Assembly: GCA_022820995.1 (NCBI GenBank) | Contig: JAJEEM010000059.1 | Span: 171,831 to 235,830, forward strand | Length of the DNA: 64,000 nucleotides | Origin: Gemmatimonadota bacterium | GTDB lineage: Bacteria > Gemmatimonadota > Gemmatimonadetes > Palauibacterales > Palauibacteraceae | Reading direction: 5' to 3' | Shown here: one piece after another, positions 26,628 through 35,557 of the stretch | Position numbering within the stretch: position 1 is the first letter of the stretch | Layout of the letters: each line of letters opens with the position of its first letter | The notes under the pieces: model-generated | The model's input: the letters and a program-made list of their open reading frames with translations, nothing else | Database searches by the model: none | What the model was told of the DNA's origin: nothing | Translations under genes and position numbers: made by a program

Positions 26628-28352
26628 GTGAAACCACATCGAATCTTCTCTTCTCACGTGGCAACGGCCTTCAGTGCTACCCTCCTCGCCTTAGCAGCCG
26701 TCGGCTGCGGCTCTGCGGACGCGGAGACCCTGCAGAACTCGTCAAGTCAGGAGGCCGCGATGAATGCTCCGGGGTCCATGGCGGGGCGATCCACCGTCTA
26801 CGCTCCGAACGGAATGGTCGCGACGAGTCAGCCCATGGCGTCGAGCGTCGCGCTCGGCGTGCTGCGCGACGGCGGCAACGCCTTCGACGCCGCGATCGCG
26901 GCCTCGTCCGTGCTCTCGCTCGTCGAACCGCACATGACGGGGCTCGGCGGCGACCTGTTCGCACTCTTCTGGTCCGCCGAGGAGGGCCGGCTCGTCGGCC
27001 TGGACGCGACCGGGCGGGCCGGGACCCACATGACGCCGGAACGGATCCGGGCGGACGGCTACGACCGCGTGCCGGGCTCGGGCCCGGGAGCGGTGACCGT
27101 ACCGGGGGCGATCGCGGGCTGGGGCGCCCTCAACGAGAAGTACGGGAGCCGGCCGCTCGCCGACCTCGTGGCGCCGGCCATCGCGCTGGCCGAGGAGGGC
27201 TTCCCCGTCACCCCGATCATCGCGGGCCAGTGGCGGGGGCAGTTGAACAAGCTGCAGGCGGACCCGGGGGCGGCGGCGACCTACCTGATCGACGGCGAAC
27301 GGGCGCCCGAAGCGGGCGAGTGGTTCCGGAACCCCGACTTCGCGCGGTCGTTGCGGACGATCGCGGCGGAAGGCCCGGCGGCCATGTACGGCGGTGAACT
27401 GGGCACGCGCGTGGCCGAGGGACTCGCGGAACTCGGCGGCTACCTCACGCCGGAGGACATGGCCGCGATGGAGGTGCGCTGGGTCGAGCCGCTGTCGATG
27501 GACTACAAGGGGTGGACGGTCTGGGAACTGCCGCCGGCCGGCCAGGGGGTCGCCGCCCTGCAGATGCTGGGGATGCTCGAGCCGTTCGACCTGGCGGGCA
27601 TGGGGCATAACTCGCCCGAGTACCTCCACCACCTGATCGAGGCGAAGAAGGTGGCGTTCGCGGATCTGGCGCGGCACGTCGGGGATGCCGATCACATGGA
27701 GATCGACCCGAAGGAGTTGCTGGATTCCGACTACCTCGCGGCGCGGCGGGCGCTCATCAACCCGTCCGTGGCCGCCGAGCGGGTCGAACCCGGAGAGTTC
27801 GCGACCGCCACGGAGACGATCTACCTCTCGGTCGCCGACCGGTACGGGAACATGGTCTCCTTCATCCACTCGATCTACGGCTCGTTCGGTTCGGGCGTCG
27901 TCGTGCCGGGGACGGGCTTCGTGCTGCAGAACCGGGGCGCCGGCTTCACGCTCGAGGACGGACACCCGAACCAGGTCGCGCCCGGCAAGCGGCCCTTCCA
28001 CACCCTCATCCCGGGGTTCGTGACCCGCGACGGGGAACCGCTGATGGCGTTCGGCGTGATGGGCGGCTCGATGCAGCCGCAGGGGCACACGCAGGTCGTG
28101 CTGAACATGATCGAGTTCGGGATGGATCCGCAGCAGGCGATCGACGCGGCCCGCTTCCGCCACATGGGCGGCCTGCGCGTCGCGGTCGAGCAGCTGACCG
28201 ACGGACTCGAAGACGGAATGAGCGCGTTCGGCCACGAACTCGTGGACTGGGAGAGCGCCTCGTTCGGCGGCGGTCAGCTCGTCATGAAGCTGGACCGCGG
28301 CTGGGCCGGCGCGTCGGACCCCCGCAAGGACGGCCTCGCCATCGGCCACTGA
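26628..28352 (+). CDS. ggt: Gamma-glutamyltransferase, lipoprotein
   Basis: A 574-residue N-terminal-nucleophile hydrolase that cleaves gamma-glutamyl bonds in glutathione and related peptides. The signal ends in the lipobox LAAVGC (Cys27), so it is envelope-anchored rather than soluble periplasmic. Large-subunit motifs include ATSQPMASSVALGVLRDGGNA and PHMTGLGGDLF. The autocleavage Thr aligns with T397 in ATET-IYLSVADRYGN, in place of the usual TTHYSVVD, so the residues around the nucleophile diverge. FGSGVVVPGTGFVLQNRG and the C-terminal GGSMQPQGHTQVVLN are typical. The group may be closer to acylase-type homologues than to E. coli Ggt. Confidence 0.9.
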   Translation: MKPHRIFSSHVATAFSATLLALAAVGCGSADAETLQNSSSQEAAMNAPGSMAGRSTVYAPNGMVATSQPMASSVALGVLRDGGNAFDAAIAASSVLSLVEPHMTGLGGDLFALFWSAEEGRLVGLDATGRAGTHMTPERIRADGYDRVPGSGPGAVTVPGAIAGWGALNEKYGSRPLADLVAPAIALAEEGFPVTPIIAGQWRGQLNKLQADPGAAATYLIDGERAPEAGEWFRNPDFARSLRTIAAEGPAAMYGGELGTRVAEGLAELGGYLTPEDMAAMEVRWVEPLSMDYKGWTVWELPPAGQGVAALQMLGMLEPFDLAGMGHNSPEYLHHLIEAKKVAFADLARHVGDADHMEIDPKELLDSDYLAARRALINPSVAAERVEPGEFATATETIYLSVADRYGNMVSFIHSIYGSFGSGVVVPGTGFVLQNRGAGFTLEDGHPNQVAPGKRPFHTLIPGFVTRDGEPLMAFGVMGGSMQPQGHTQVVLNMIEFGMDPQQAIDAARFRHMGGLRVAVEQLTDGLEDGMSAFGHELVDWESASFGGGQLVMKLDRGWAGASDPRKDGLAIGH

Positions 28353-28381
28353 CGGCGCGGAGTTCAGGCCAAAGCTCTGGA

Positions 28382-28672
28382 CTATCCGGCGGCTCGGGGG
28401 AGATCCGCAGATAGCGGGCGCTCTCTCTCCACATCCAGATCGTAACCCGTCTGGAGATTGAGCCAGAAGCGGGCCGACGTGCCGAAGTAGTGTGACAACC
28501 GCAGGGCCGTGTTGGCGGTGATCGCGCGCCTTCCATGCACGATCTGGTTGATGCGGCCGGGAGGCACCCGGATATCCGTGGCCAGGCGATACTGGCTGAT
28601 CCCCATGGGATCCAGAAACTCTTCCTGCAGCACCTCGCCAGGATGCACCGGCGCCAGCTTGTCCGTGGACAT
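28382..28672 (-). CDS. higA: HigA-family antitoxin, orphan
   Basis: A 96-residue XRE-type DNA-binding antitoxin. The N-terminus PVHPGEVLQEEFLDPMGISQYRLA, the recognition helix PPGRINQIVHGRRAITANTALRLSHYFG and the tail FWLNLQTGYDLDVERE are characteristic of HigA/VapI. I used ATG 28672; the open frame continues to 28711, but those codons overlap the remains of the toxin gene. An intact higB should lie immediately upstream; only its last codons remain, so this is an orphan antitoxin that may now act as a free regulator. Confidence 0.9.
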   Translation of the reverse strand: MSTDKLAPVHPGEVLQEEFLDPMGISQYRLATDIRVPPGRINQIVHGRRAITANTALRLSHYFGTSARFWLNLQTGYDLDVERERPLSADLPRAAG

Positions 28673-28682
28673 CGCTCTCACC

Positions 28683-28718
28683 TCAGTGGTAGTCGACGAT
28701 TTCGACGTCATGGGGGAT
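28683..28718 (-). pseudogene. Remnant of the HigB toxin C-terminus
   Basis: Directly before higA a frame reads IPHDVEIVDYH and stop. HigB/RelE-type toxins commonly end in a (D/N)V(E/D)(I/L)VDYH tail. Only about 11 codons remain; upstream of them the DNA is the 3' end of an unrelated gene in another frame. This marks a deletion that removed the toxin body. Confidence 0.65.
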
Positions 28719-31023
28719 CAGCAGTCCGAGGGGCCCAGGAGGGGTCGTGCGGCAAGTAGTTCGCGGGCGTGGGCGCTCACTTCGGACGCCTCGGCCGGAT
28801 CCAGGCCCAGGGCCTCGACCGCCGTCACGTCGGATGCGAGGCGATTCACTCGATCGGAGAGACGCTCCTCGGCCGTGGCCACTGCCAGGTAAAGCGCCGC
28901 CTTAAGGATCGCGACGCGATCCTCCGCGGATACCGAGGAGGACAGGGTTGGCTGCTCCCCGTCCAGGAAGTGGCTCGCGGTCGCGAGCATCAATGCGCGA
29001 ATCCGTGCCGGTTGCGCGCGAAGTCCTCCGCGCACGCTGATGTAGCCCAACTCCAGCAGACCCTCGGAGACGAGCCAGACGGGCGCTGCGTCTTCGATGA
29101 TCGCGCGAGTCATTTCCTCGACCGACATTTCGAAGAGATCCGGCGTCGTCCAGCCGCACGTGAGGGGTGTCCCGGCGCGAATCAGGGCGGGCACCCCCCT
29201 TGGATCCTCGAGGCGATTCACCGCATCGACCAGCGAATCGTGGCGACTGCGGTACGCCGGCCGGCCCGTCTCCCGAGTCTCGCTGTTCAGGTGCTCCAAC
29301 GCCTCGATCATCGCCACCCGCGCCTCTTCCGGCGTCTCCTCCCGCCACCGGCGGACGGCCGCGATCGCGAGGTCCTGTTCGGGACCGCTTTCTCCCTTGA
29401 TGAACGCACGCATGTGTGGCGCGACATCGGCCGGTTCGTACCCGGCTATGAGGGCGTTGGTCAGCGGTGTGCGCACATGGTACCAGCGCCATTCCACGGA
29501 GGGGGTTCTCGTATACGTCCACGCGTCAATCATCGCCGAGCGGAGTTCGTCGTCGATCTCTTCGGCAGGCATCCGTTCCAGTTGCTCCGCCGCTTCCCGT
29601 TGCGGGAGCGCGGGACGGGGACTGGAAGGGATCGTGCGCAATGTCGCGACCAGTTGCTCGGGGGATCGCACGACCGGCGACCAAGCGATCCGTTCGCGTA
29701 ACCGCCAGACCAGGTCGGCCGCATGTTGGGGCGCCACGCCGAAGCGGGTCAGTTGCCCGGGGTCCGCCGCCAGCCGCTCCAGCCTCTCGGTCAGCGCCGC
29801 GTCCTCCAGGGCGAGCGCCAGATCCATCGCGGGTTCGATGACACGCCCCTGGCCGTCGGATACCAATCCCTTGTCCCCCAGCGTCTCACCGTTCAGGAAA
29901 CCGTGTGCGACAGCACTCAGGGTCCTTCGGTTCTCAGCGGTGATGGGTCCGGCGGCGATCTGCGCAAGGTCCACGAGAAGGGATCGCTTCTGTTCCCGGT
30001 GGGCGTTCGGACTCCGCAGCACGGCAACCGCATGGGCGATCGCGGCTTCACCGAACGGGACCAGCGTTGATCCCGGCGCGGCGCTGCAAGAGCCGGCAGA
30101 GCAAGTGTATCTCCGATCGTCCCGAGCACCCGCGACAGCCCGCGCCTCCAAGAGGCTCCGCCCCTCCCGCGTTCGCGCCGCTCCCTCCAGATGCGTTCCT
30201 GGCCCGCTCTGTCACCCGCGACTCCGAGGCGCTCAATCTCGGACTCCGCCGCGTTGTGGATCGCGCTCAGCCGCTCCACCGCACCGATCATCGCCGACCG
30301 GAGGTCGCGTCCGGGGAGGTCGCGGACTCGATCCTCGTCAGGATAGGCCCAGTGCCGGAACGCCACTTGGATGGCGGCGGTCTGTTCGTAGGTGAGAGGA
30401 ACAGCCTCGATGGAGCCAATGACCCTGGCCAGTTCTTCGTCCGTGAACAGTTCGGCCAGGGCGTCCGTCAGGAGGCTGCTGTGCTGTGAGTACGCGTACT
30501 GATTTCCCCCTATCTCGGACACCGCCCGGTTCATGGCGGCGCGCAGCGCCTCGCTTACTTCCGAGGGGGGGAGACGGGCGGCGAGCACCGCTGCGGTCGT
30601 CTCCTCGGCGGTCGGTGCGGGACGCGAGGCGATGCCGGAGAGTGCCGCCGCCAAGTCGTCCGGCGAATAGAGAGGTGCGAGCAGATCCTCCAGCGTGCGC
30701 CGCACGTCCTCGAACGCCGAACCGCCAGCCAGGGTCGCGTAGGCAAAGGCTTCCGCCATCGCCGACCGAAGGTCAGCGCCGATCGCGCCGGACTCGATAC
30801 TCGCGACGTGCGACACGGCGCTCTGTTGTTCGGGCCGCACCTCTCCGGTCAGAATCGTACGGATCTCCGCGGCCAGCGCCTCCTGGCTGCGTCCCGGCTC
30901 CGAGCTCTCCGGGGGCGGCGCGCTACAGGCCCACGGAACGACTGCGAGCACGAAGGCGACGCGCCTGAGCGCCCTCCCTCCGGTCCATCTGCGAATCGCC
31001 GCCGTGAGAAGCGTCCACTCCAT
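28718..31023 (-). pseudogene. Helical-repeat lipoprotein interrupted by a frameshift
   Basis: Two reading frames together make one ~768-codon protein. The 5' frame (from ATG 31023) has a signal with lipobox PWAC and reads to LGTIGDTLALPALAAP. The sensible continuation, GSTLVPFGEAAIAHAVAVLRSP, is in another frame, so the shift lies at about 30070-30090 in a GC-rich GCAGCGCCGCGCCGG run. Both halves share a repeated helical unit (GADLRSAMAEAFAYATL, GRDLRSAMIGAVERL, DDELRSAMIDAWTYTR), which shows they belong together. The repeats look HEAT/ARM-like, but no family is recognised. It starts 6 nt after the large propeller gene's stop. Whether the shift is a mutation, programmed, or a sequencing error cannot be told. 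Confidence 0.7.
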
Positions 31024-31029
31024 CGGTCG

Positions 31030-34000
31030 TCAGCCGCCGGGGAGGGGGCGGCCGGGGGTCCAGGGGGCGCCGGCGGCTTCGAGGGCGGTCTCGGCGCCGG
31101 CGAAGGCGCCGTCCATGAAGTTCCGGAACTCGGTGAGCCAGCCGCCGAAGTCCGTTTCGGCGATCTCAAGGTTGCGGCGGTGCGTCGCCGTGGGCGTCTG
31201 GCGCGTGTCCCAGTGGCCGCCGATCACCCGTCCCACGCGGTTCGAGATCGAGGGGACGGTGGGCTCGTTCAGGCGCTGGCGGGCCGGGTCGCCGAAGAGA
31301 CGGATCGAGAAATCCTGCAGGCTCGCGCCGAGCGCATCCAGTTCGCCGAACAGTTCGAGCGGGGCATCCGGCGCCTCAAGGAGCGCGGCTCGCATGTGAC
31401 GCAGCCGGTCGCGGGCGCGGCCGACCTCCTGACCCGCCGAGGCGATGCGGCGCCTCAGCTCCGACGCTTCGTTCTGGAAGGCGACGACGACCCGGAAGTC
31501 CGTGCCCGGCTCAGCTGTGGGCACCGCCTTCACCTCGAACGCCTGCGCCCGTCCGACTTCCCGCGCGCCTTCGGCCGTCACCACGACGAGTTGCGCGGAG
31601 TAGTCGCCCGGGGCGACGAGGGGCCCCTGAGGCGGTCCCACCCACGGCGGCGTGAAGCCGGGCACCGTGAGTTCGATCGGATCCGGCGCCGGGGCCCGCA
31701 GATCCCAGCTCACGCGGTGCAGCCCCTCGCTCGCGGGGCCGGCGACCCAGCGCACGGTCCGGCCGCCCGCATCGGCGATCGCGATCAGCGCCCGGGGCCC
31801 GCTCTCCGTCGCCTCCTCGTTCAGCACGTCGTAGCCGGGGAACGCCACATCTCCCCCGGCCGCTCGCACCTCCCCTTCGGCAGCGCGGCGGGCCTCCGCC
31901 GCCGTCGTCGATGTCTCGGGCAGGTAGTAGGAGATCACGGCGCCGAAGTCCGGGTTCGGCGCGGTGTAGTCGTCCGTCCCGAGCGTCGGCTTGCCGCGCG
32001 CCTGCATGGGCACAGACGGGATGTACCACCACGCGTCGCGCACCGGGAACAGCGCGCCGCCCTCCGCCGCACCCGCGACGGTGTTCGTGCCCTCGGCAAG
32101 TTCGCGCAGCGGCGTGTAGTCATCGAGCACGTAGAAGCCGCGGCCGAAGGTCGACCCGACCACGTCGTTGTCCCGCCGCTGGACCTCCAGATCCCGGTGC
32201 GGGATCGTGGGACCGGGGAGCATGTGCCAGTTCTCGCCCCCGTTCACGCTCGCGTACATCCCGAACTCCGCCCCGAGGAAGAGGAGGTTCGGGTTCAGGT
32301 GGTCCTGCTCGATCGCCCACAGGATCGTGCCGTCCGGCAGGTCGCCGGAGATCGACTGCCATGAGAGCCCCGCGTCGTCGCTCCGGAAGAGGAGCGGCCG
32401 GAAGTCTCCCTCCTTGTGGTTGTCCGCCACCGCGAACACGGTCGAGGCGAGGTGCTGCGAGGCTTCGATGTCGTTGATGAAGGCCCGTTCCGGCACGCCG
32501 GGCAGCGGGGCCGCGAGCCGCCAGTTCGTGCCCCCGTCCTCCGTCACGTGGATGAGTCCGTCGTCACTCCCCGTGTAGATCACCCCCGCCGTCACCGGCG
32601 ACTCGGAGATCCCGGTGATCGTCGCGTACTTCGACATGGCGCCGTTGTCGATGAGGTCGTCGACGCTCCACACGCGGCCCATGAACTCCAGCTCGTAGCG
32701 GTTCACGTTCGTCGTCAGGTCGCCGCTGATCGCGGTCCACGAATTGCCCCGGTCGTCGCTCGCCCATACGCGCTGCGAGCCGTGGTAGATGCGGTCGGGG
32801 TCGTGCGGGCTGATGAGGACCGGCGAGTCCCAGTTCCAGCGCTCCGGCGGGTCGCCGGGGGCGGGCTGGGGCTGGATGTCGAGCGCCTCCTCGCTCTCCC
32901 GGTCGTAGCGGTAGAGGTTCCCCTGCTGCGTCTGCAGGTAGAGGATGTCGGGATCCCGCGGGTCGATCTGGACCGCGTACCCGTCCGCCCCCATCGGCAC
33001 GTACCAGTCCCGGTTCCGGACCCCCTCAATGTTCGTGGTGCGGGCGGGACCCCACAGGGTGCCGAGGTCCTGCGCTCCGCCGAGCACGTTGTAGAAGGGC
33101 TCCGCGTTGTCGAGCGCGAGCTTGTAGAACTGGGAGATGGGCATGTTCGGGAAGTGCCGGAACGTCCGGCCATCGTCAAAGCTCTCGTACAGCCCCGCGT
33201 CCGTCCCCACGAGCAGGTGCAGCGGGTCCTCGGGATCGATCCACAGCGCGTGGTTGTCGCTGTGCTTGTCGCGCGCCGTCTCGAGGTTGCCGAAGGTCGC
33301 GCCACCGTCCCGCGTGACCTGAATGAAGACGTCCATCTGGTACACGATGTCCGCATCGTGCGGCGAGGCTTCGATCTCCTGGTAGTAGTGCGGACCGGTG
33401 CCGCCGGAGATGTACGAGTTCCGCCGCTCCCAGCTCTCCCCCTTGTCGAGCGACCGGTAGAAGCCGCGCTCGTCGTCGTTCGCCTCCATGGTGGCGTACA
33501 CGACCTCGGGGTTCGCGGGGGTGACGGCGAGTCCGATCTTGCCCACATCGCCGCTCGGGAGTCCGGCCGAGATCCGGCGCCAGCTCTCGCCGCCGTCGGT
33601 GGACTTGTAGATGCCGGAATTGGGGCCGCCGGCGAGGTGCCCCCAGATCTTCCGGCGCCGCTCGTACGCCGCCGCGTAGATCATGTCCGGGTTGCCGGGG
33701 GCGAACTCGATGTCGGTGACGCCGGTGTTCTCGTCAATCTCGAGCACCAGCCGCCAGGAATCGCCGCCGTCGGTGGACTTGTAGACGCCGCGCTCCCCGC
33801 CCGCAGCCCAGAGCGACCCCTCCGCCGCCACCAGGATGATGTCGCTGTCGCGCGGGTCGACGAGGATCTTCCCGATGTGCTCCGAGGTGGGGAGCCCGAC
33901 GTTCTCCCACGTCTCCCCGCCGTTGCGGCTGCGGTAGACGCCATCCCCCCAGCCGACGTGGCGCCCGCTCACGTTCTCGCCCGTGCCCACCCAGATCACG

Positions 34001-34362
34001 TCCGGGTTGTTGGGGTCGATCGCGACGTCGCCGATCGAGTACACGGACTCGTCCTCGAAGATCGCGTCCCACGTCACGCCCGCGTTCGTCGTCTTCCACA
34101 CCCCGCCGGAGCCGACCGCGATGTACCACGTGCTGCTCCGGTGCGGATGCACGGCGATGTCCGCGATCCGGCCACCCATCAACGCGGGGCCAATCTCGCG
34201 CAGCGGGAGGCCGGCGACGACCTCCGCCACCAGCGCCTGATCGACCTCCTGCGCTTGAACTTCCGGCGCCAGCGGGGGCGATGCTGCCGGAAGCCCCATC
34301 AGGACGCCCAAACCGACCATCCACCGCGCGCGCGACGCGTATCGCCTCGACGAATCCCTCAT
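31030..34362 (-). CDS. Secreted BNR/VPS10-type beta-propeller protein
   Basis: A 1,110-residue exported protein with an AQA-type signal end (about residues 1-38). Two Asp-box-rich propellers follow: repeats such as GVYKSTDGGDSWR, GIYKSTDGGESWR, GFYRSLDKGESWE and GLIHVTEDGGTNWR, in blades like VWIGTGENVSGRHVGWGDGVYRS. This is the sortilin/VPS10 and sialidase-BNR architecture, common in Gemmatimonadota, Bacteroidota and Acidobacteriota and usually annotated as a glycosyl hydrolase without known activity. The C-terminal 300 residues contain an Ig-like fold (HRVSWDLRAPAP..., GDYSAQLVVV) and a helical end. ATG 34362 follows AAGGAGAG; a longer in-frame extension to 34566 was rejected. It is co-transcribed with the broken repeat lipoprotein. 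Confidence 0.9.
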   Translation of the reverse strand: MRDSSRRYASRARWMVGLGVLMGLPAASPPLAPEVQAQEVDQALVAEVVAGLPLREIGPALMGGRIADIAVHPHRSSTWYIAVGSGGVWKTTNAGVTWDAIFEDESVYSIGDVAIDPNNPDVIWVGTGENVSGRHVGWGDGVYRSRNGGETWENVGLPTSEHIGKILVDPRDSDIILVAAEGSLWAAGGERGVYKSTDGGDSWRLVLEIDENTGVTDIEFAPGNPDMIYAAAYERRRKIWGHLAGGPNSGIYKSTDGGESWRRISAGLPSGDVGKIGLAVTPANPEVVYATMEANDDERGFYRSLDKGESWERRNSYISGGTGPHYYQEIEASPHDADIVYQMDVFIQVTRDGGATFGNLETARDKHSDNHALWIDPEDPLHLLVGTDAGLYESFDDGRTFRHFPNMPISQFYKLALDNAEPFYNVLGGAQDLGTLWGPARTTNIEGVRNRDWYVPMGADGYAVQIDPRDPDILYLQTQQGNLYRYDRESEEALDIQPQPAPGDPPERWNWDSPVLISPHDPDRIYHGSQRVWASDDRGNSWTAISGDLTTNVNRYELEFMGRVWSVDDLIDNGAMSKYATITGISESPVTAGVIYTGSDDGLIHVTEDGGTNWRLAAPLPGVPERAFINDIEASQHLASTVFAVADNHKEGDFRPLLFRSDDAGLSWQSISGDLPDGTILWAIEQDHLNPNLLFLGAEFGMYASVNGGENWHMLPGPTIPHRDLEVQRRDNDVVGSTFGRGFYVLDDYTPLRELAEGTNTVAGAAEGGALFPVRDAWWYIPSVPMQARGKPTLGTDDYTAPNPDFGAVISYYLPETSTTAAEARRAAEGEVRAAGGDVAFPGYDVLNEEATESGPRALIAIADAGGRTVRWVAGPASEGLHRVSWDLRAPAPDPIELTVPGFTPPWVGPPQGPLVAPGDYSAQLVVVTAEGAREVGRAQAFEVKAVPTAEPGTDFRVVVAFQNEASELRRRIASAGQEVGRARDRLRHMRAALLEAPDAPLELFGELDALGASLQDFSIRLFGDPARQRLNEPTVPSISNRVGRVIGGHWDTRQTPTATHRRNLEIAETDFGGWLTEFRNFMDGAFAGAETALEAAGAPWTPGRPLPGG

Positions 34363-34475
34363 CTCGCTGCTCTCCTTCGTACCTCGGCCTCGGATTTCTG
34401 CGGAGACTGCGCCGAATACGCTATCCCGGGAAACGTGCCACAGACAGAGCGGGCGGAGAGCCGAAGACCGTCGCG

Positions 34476-34877
34476 TCAACTCCGGCGGGGAGACCGGGAA
34501 CGCCAAGCGGCGGCCAGCGCCCGGTCGAAGGTCATGAGGTGGTTGGGTTGACGTCGGATGCAGCACGCAAGATGAACAAGGTCGCGCGCTTCGAGTTCCG
34601 GGTGCATGGGGACTATGTCCCGGGCCATCTCCACATCCTCGCGGTCGACGGACCAGACTTCGGACATGGCGGCGTCCACGAGATCAAACGCCGCGTGGAG
34701 TCGTTGGTGCTGGTTCCTGCTGACGTGGACGTGGAGAAGTTCCTGAAGAACTTCGGAGGACGTCACCAGCGACGTACTGCGTTTCCTCGACTGGCTGAAG
34801 AAGGCCCGGACCTCCTCTCGGCGAGGATCATCGGGGCCGACGAAATACATGAAGACGTTGGCATCGACGAAGATCAA
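34476..34877 (-). CDS. PIN-domain ribonuclease toxin (VapC-like)
   Basis: A 133-residue PIN-domain protein. The acidic metal-binding residues are in place: Asp in IFVDANVF (N-terminus), Glu in SSEVLQELL, Asp in EARDLVHLA and Asp in MTFDRAL. The start is TTG 34877, overlapping the antitoxin stop as TTGA, the usual coupled arrangement for vapBC-type modules. PIN toxins cleave tRNA or rRNA when the antitoxin is lost. The active site looks intact. Confidence 0.88.
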   Translation of the reverse strand: MIFVDANVFMYFVGPDDPRREEVRAFFSQSRKRSTSLVTSSEVLQELLHVHVSRNQHQRLHAAFDLVDAAMSEVWSVDREDVEMARDIVPMHPELEARDLVHLACCIRRQPNHLMTFDRALAAAWRSRSPRRS

Positions 34878-35155
34878 AGCAGGCCGAGCTTTCTGGCGGA
34901 ACTGAGCTTTCCTTCGGCGATCAGGCGCTTCGTCTCCTCCCAATCCGGCTCCCTCGCGCCAGGCGGATGGAGCGCGTCGCACTCGGCGGCGAACGCCTCG
35001 AGTTCCTCGACCGTGTACAGGCGTGGCCGCGTAGCCTCCAGTCTCGCGTCGGCCGCCTCGCGCAGCCATTGCCCGAGAGACTTCCCCTCCCGCCCGGCCT
35101 GTGCCTGGTAGCGGACCTTTTCCGTCTCCTTCACCACGAAATGGATGCGGGACAC
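34874..35155 (-). CDS. Antitoxin of the PIN toxin, copy 1
   Basis: A 93-residue partner of the PIN toxin. The N-terminus MSRIHFVVKETEKVRYQAQA looks like a short DNA-binding strand-helix (ribbon-helix-helix-like), followed by GKSLGQWLREAADARLEA and a C-terminal toxin-neutralising tail (DWEETKRLIAEGKLSSARKLGLL). The start is GTG, with GGAAAGGAG just upstream. It is about 80% identical at DNA level over its length to the copy 340 bp upstream and overlaps the toxin start by 4 nt. Confidence 0.8.
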   Translation of the reverse strand: MSRIHFVVKETEKVRYQAQAGREGKSLGQWLREAADARLEATRPRLYTVEELEAFAAECDALHPPGAREPDWEETKRLIAEGKLSSARKLGLL

Positions 35156-35181
35156 GATCGTCTCCTTTCCGGTTGGAGCGT

Positions 35182-35217
35182 GGAGAAGATGAAGGCGATG
35201 GCGTGGACGAAGATCAA
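35182..35217 (-). pseudogene. Vestigial PIN-toxin start
   Basis: After antitoxin copy 2, a TTG overlapping the stop opens IFVHAIAFIF, clearly cognate to IFVDANVFMYF of the intact toxin but with the catalytic Asp changed to His. Homology ends after about 12 codons, where the ribosome site of antitoxin copy 1 begins. Confidence 0.65.
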
Positions 35218-35495
35218 AGGAGGCCCAGCTTTCTGGCGGAACTGAGCTCGTCCTCGGTGATCAGGCGCTTCACGTCCTCCCAGTCCGGCTCGCGGGCGCC
35301 GGGTGGATGGCGGGCGTCGCACGCGGCGTTGAACTTGCGTAGCTCCTCCAAGGTGAACTTCCGCGGACGGGCGGCCTCCAGTTTCTCATCGGCCGCCTCG
35401 CGCAGCCACTGCCCGAGGGACTTCCCCTCACGCTCCGCCTCCGCCTGGTAGCGGATCCTGGCGCTGTCCTCGACGACGAAGTGAATCCTCGACAT
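35214..35495 (-). CDS. Antitoxin paralogue, copy 2
   Basis: A 93-residue duplicate of the adjacent antitoxin (MSRIHFVVEDSARIRYQAEAE..., GKSLGQWLREAADEKLEAAR, DWEDVKRLITEDELSSARKLGLL). It differs mainly in charged positions of the DNA-contact strand and the toxin-binding tail. It has no full toxin of its own. It may still be expressed and co-regulate, or cross-neutralise, the PIN toxin downstream. Confidence 0.78.
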   Translation of the reverse strand: MSRIHFVVEDSARIRYQAEAEREGKSLGQWLREAADEKLEAARPRKFTLEELRKFNAACDARHPPGAREPDWEDVKRLITEDELSSARKLGLL

Positions 35496-35557
35496 GACCC
35501 CTCTGTGATGTGCATGATTCTGACACATGCACAAGATGTTGGTGCATGCCCGTCGGG

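Larger units (their letters stand above)
34874..35495 (-). repeat. Tandem duplication of an antitoxin/toxin-start unit
   Basis: The segment 34874-35155 recurs at 35214-35495 with a 340-bp period and the same 93-codon length; even the overlap into the toxin start (TTGATCTTCGTC) is repeated. The duplication is therefore of the junction as well as of the antitoxin. Confidence 0.8.

Noticed and set aside
31030..34566. N-terminal extension of the propeller protein to 34566
   Set aside because: The added 68 residues lack a signal and precede a good ribosome site plus signal peptide at 34362.
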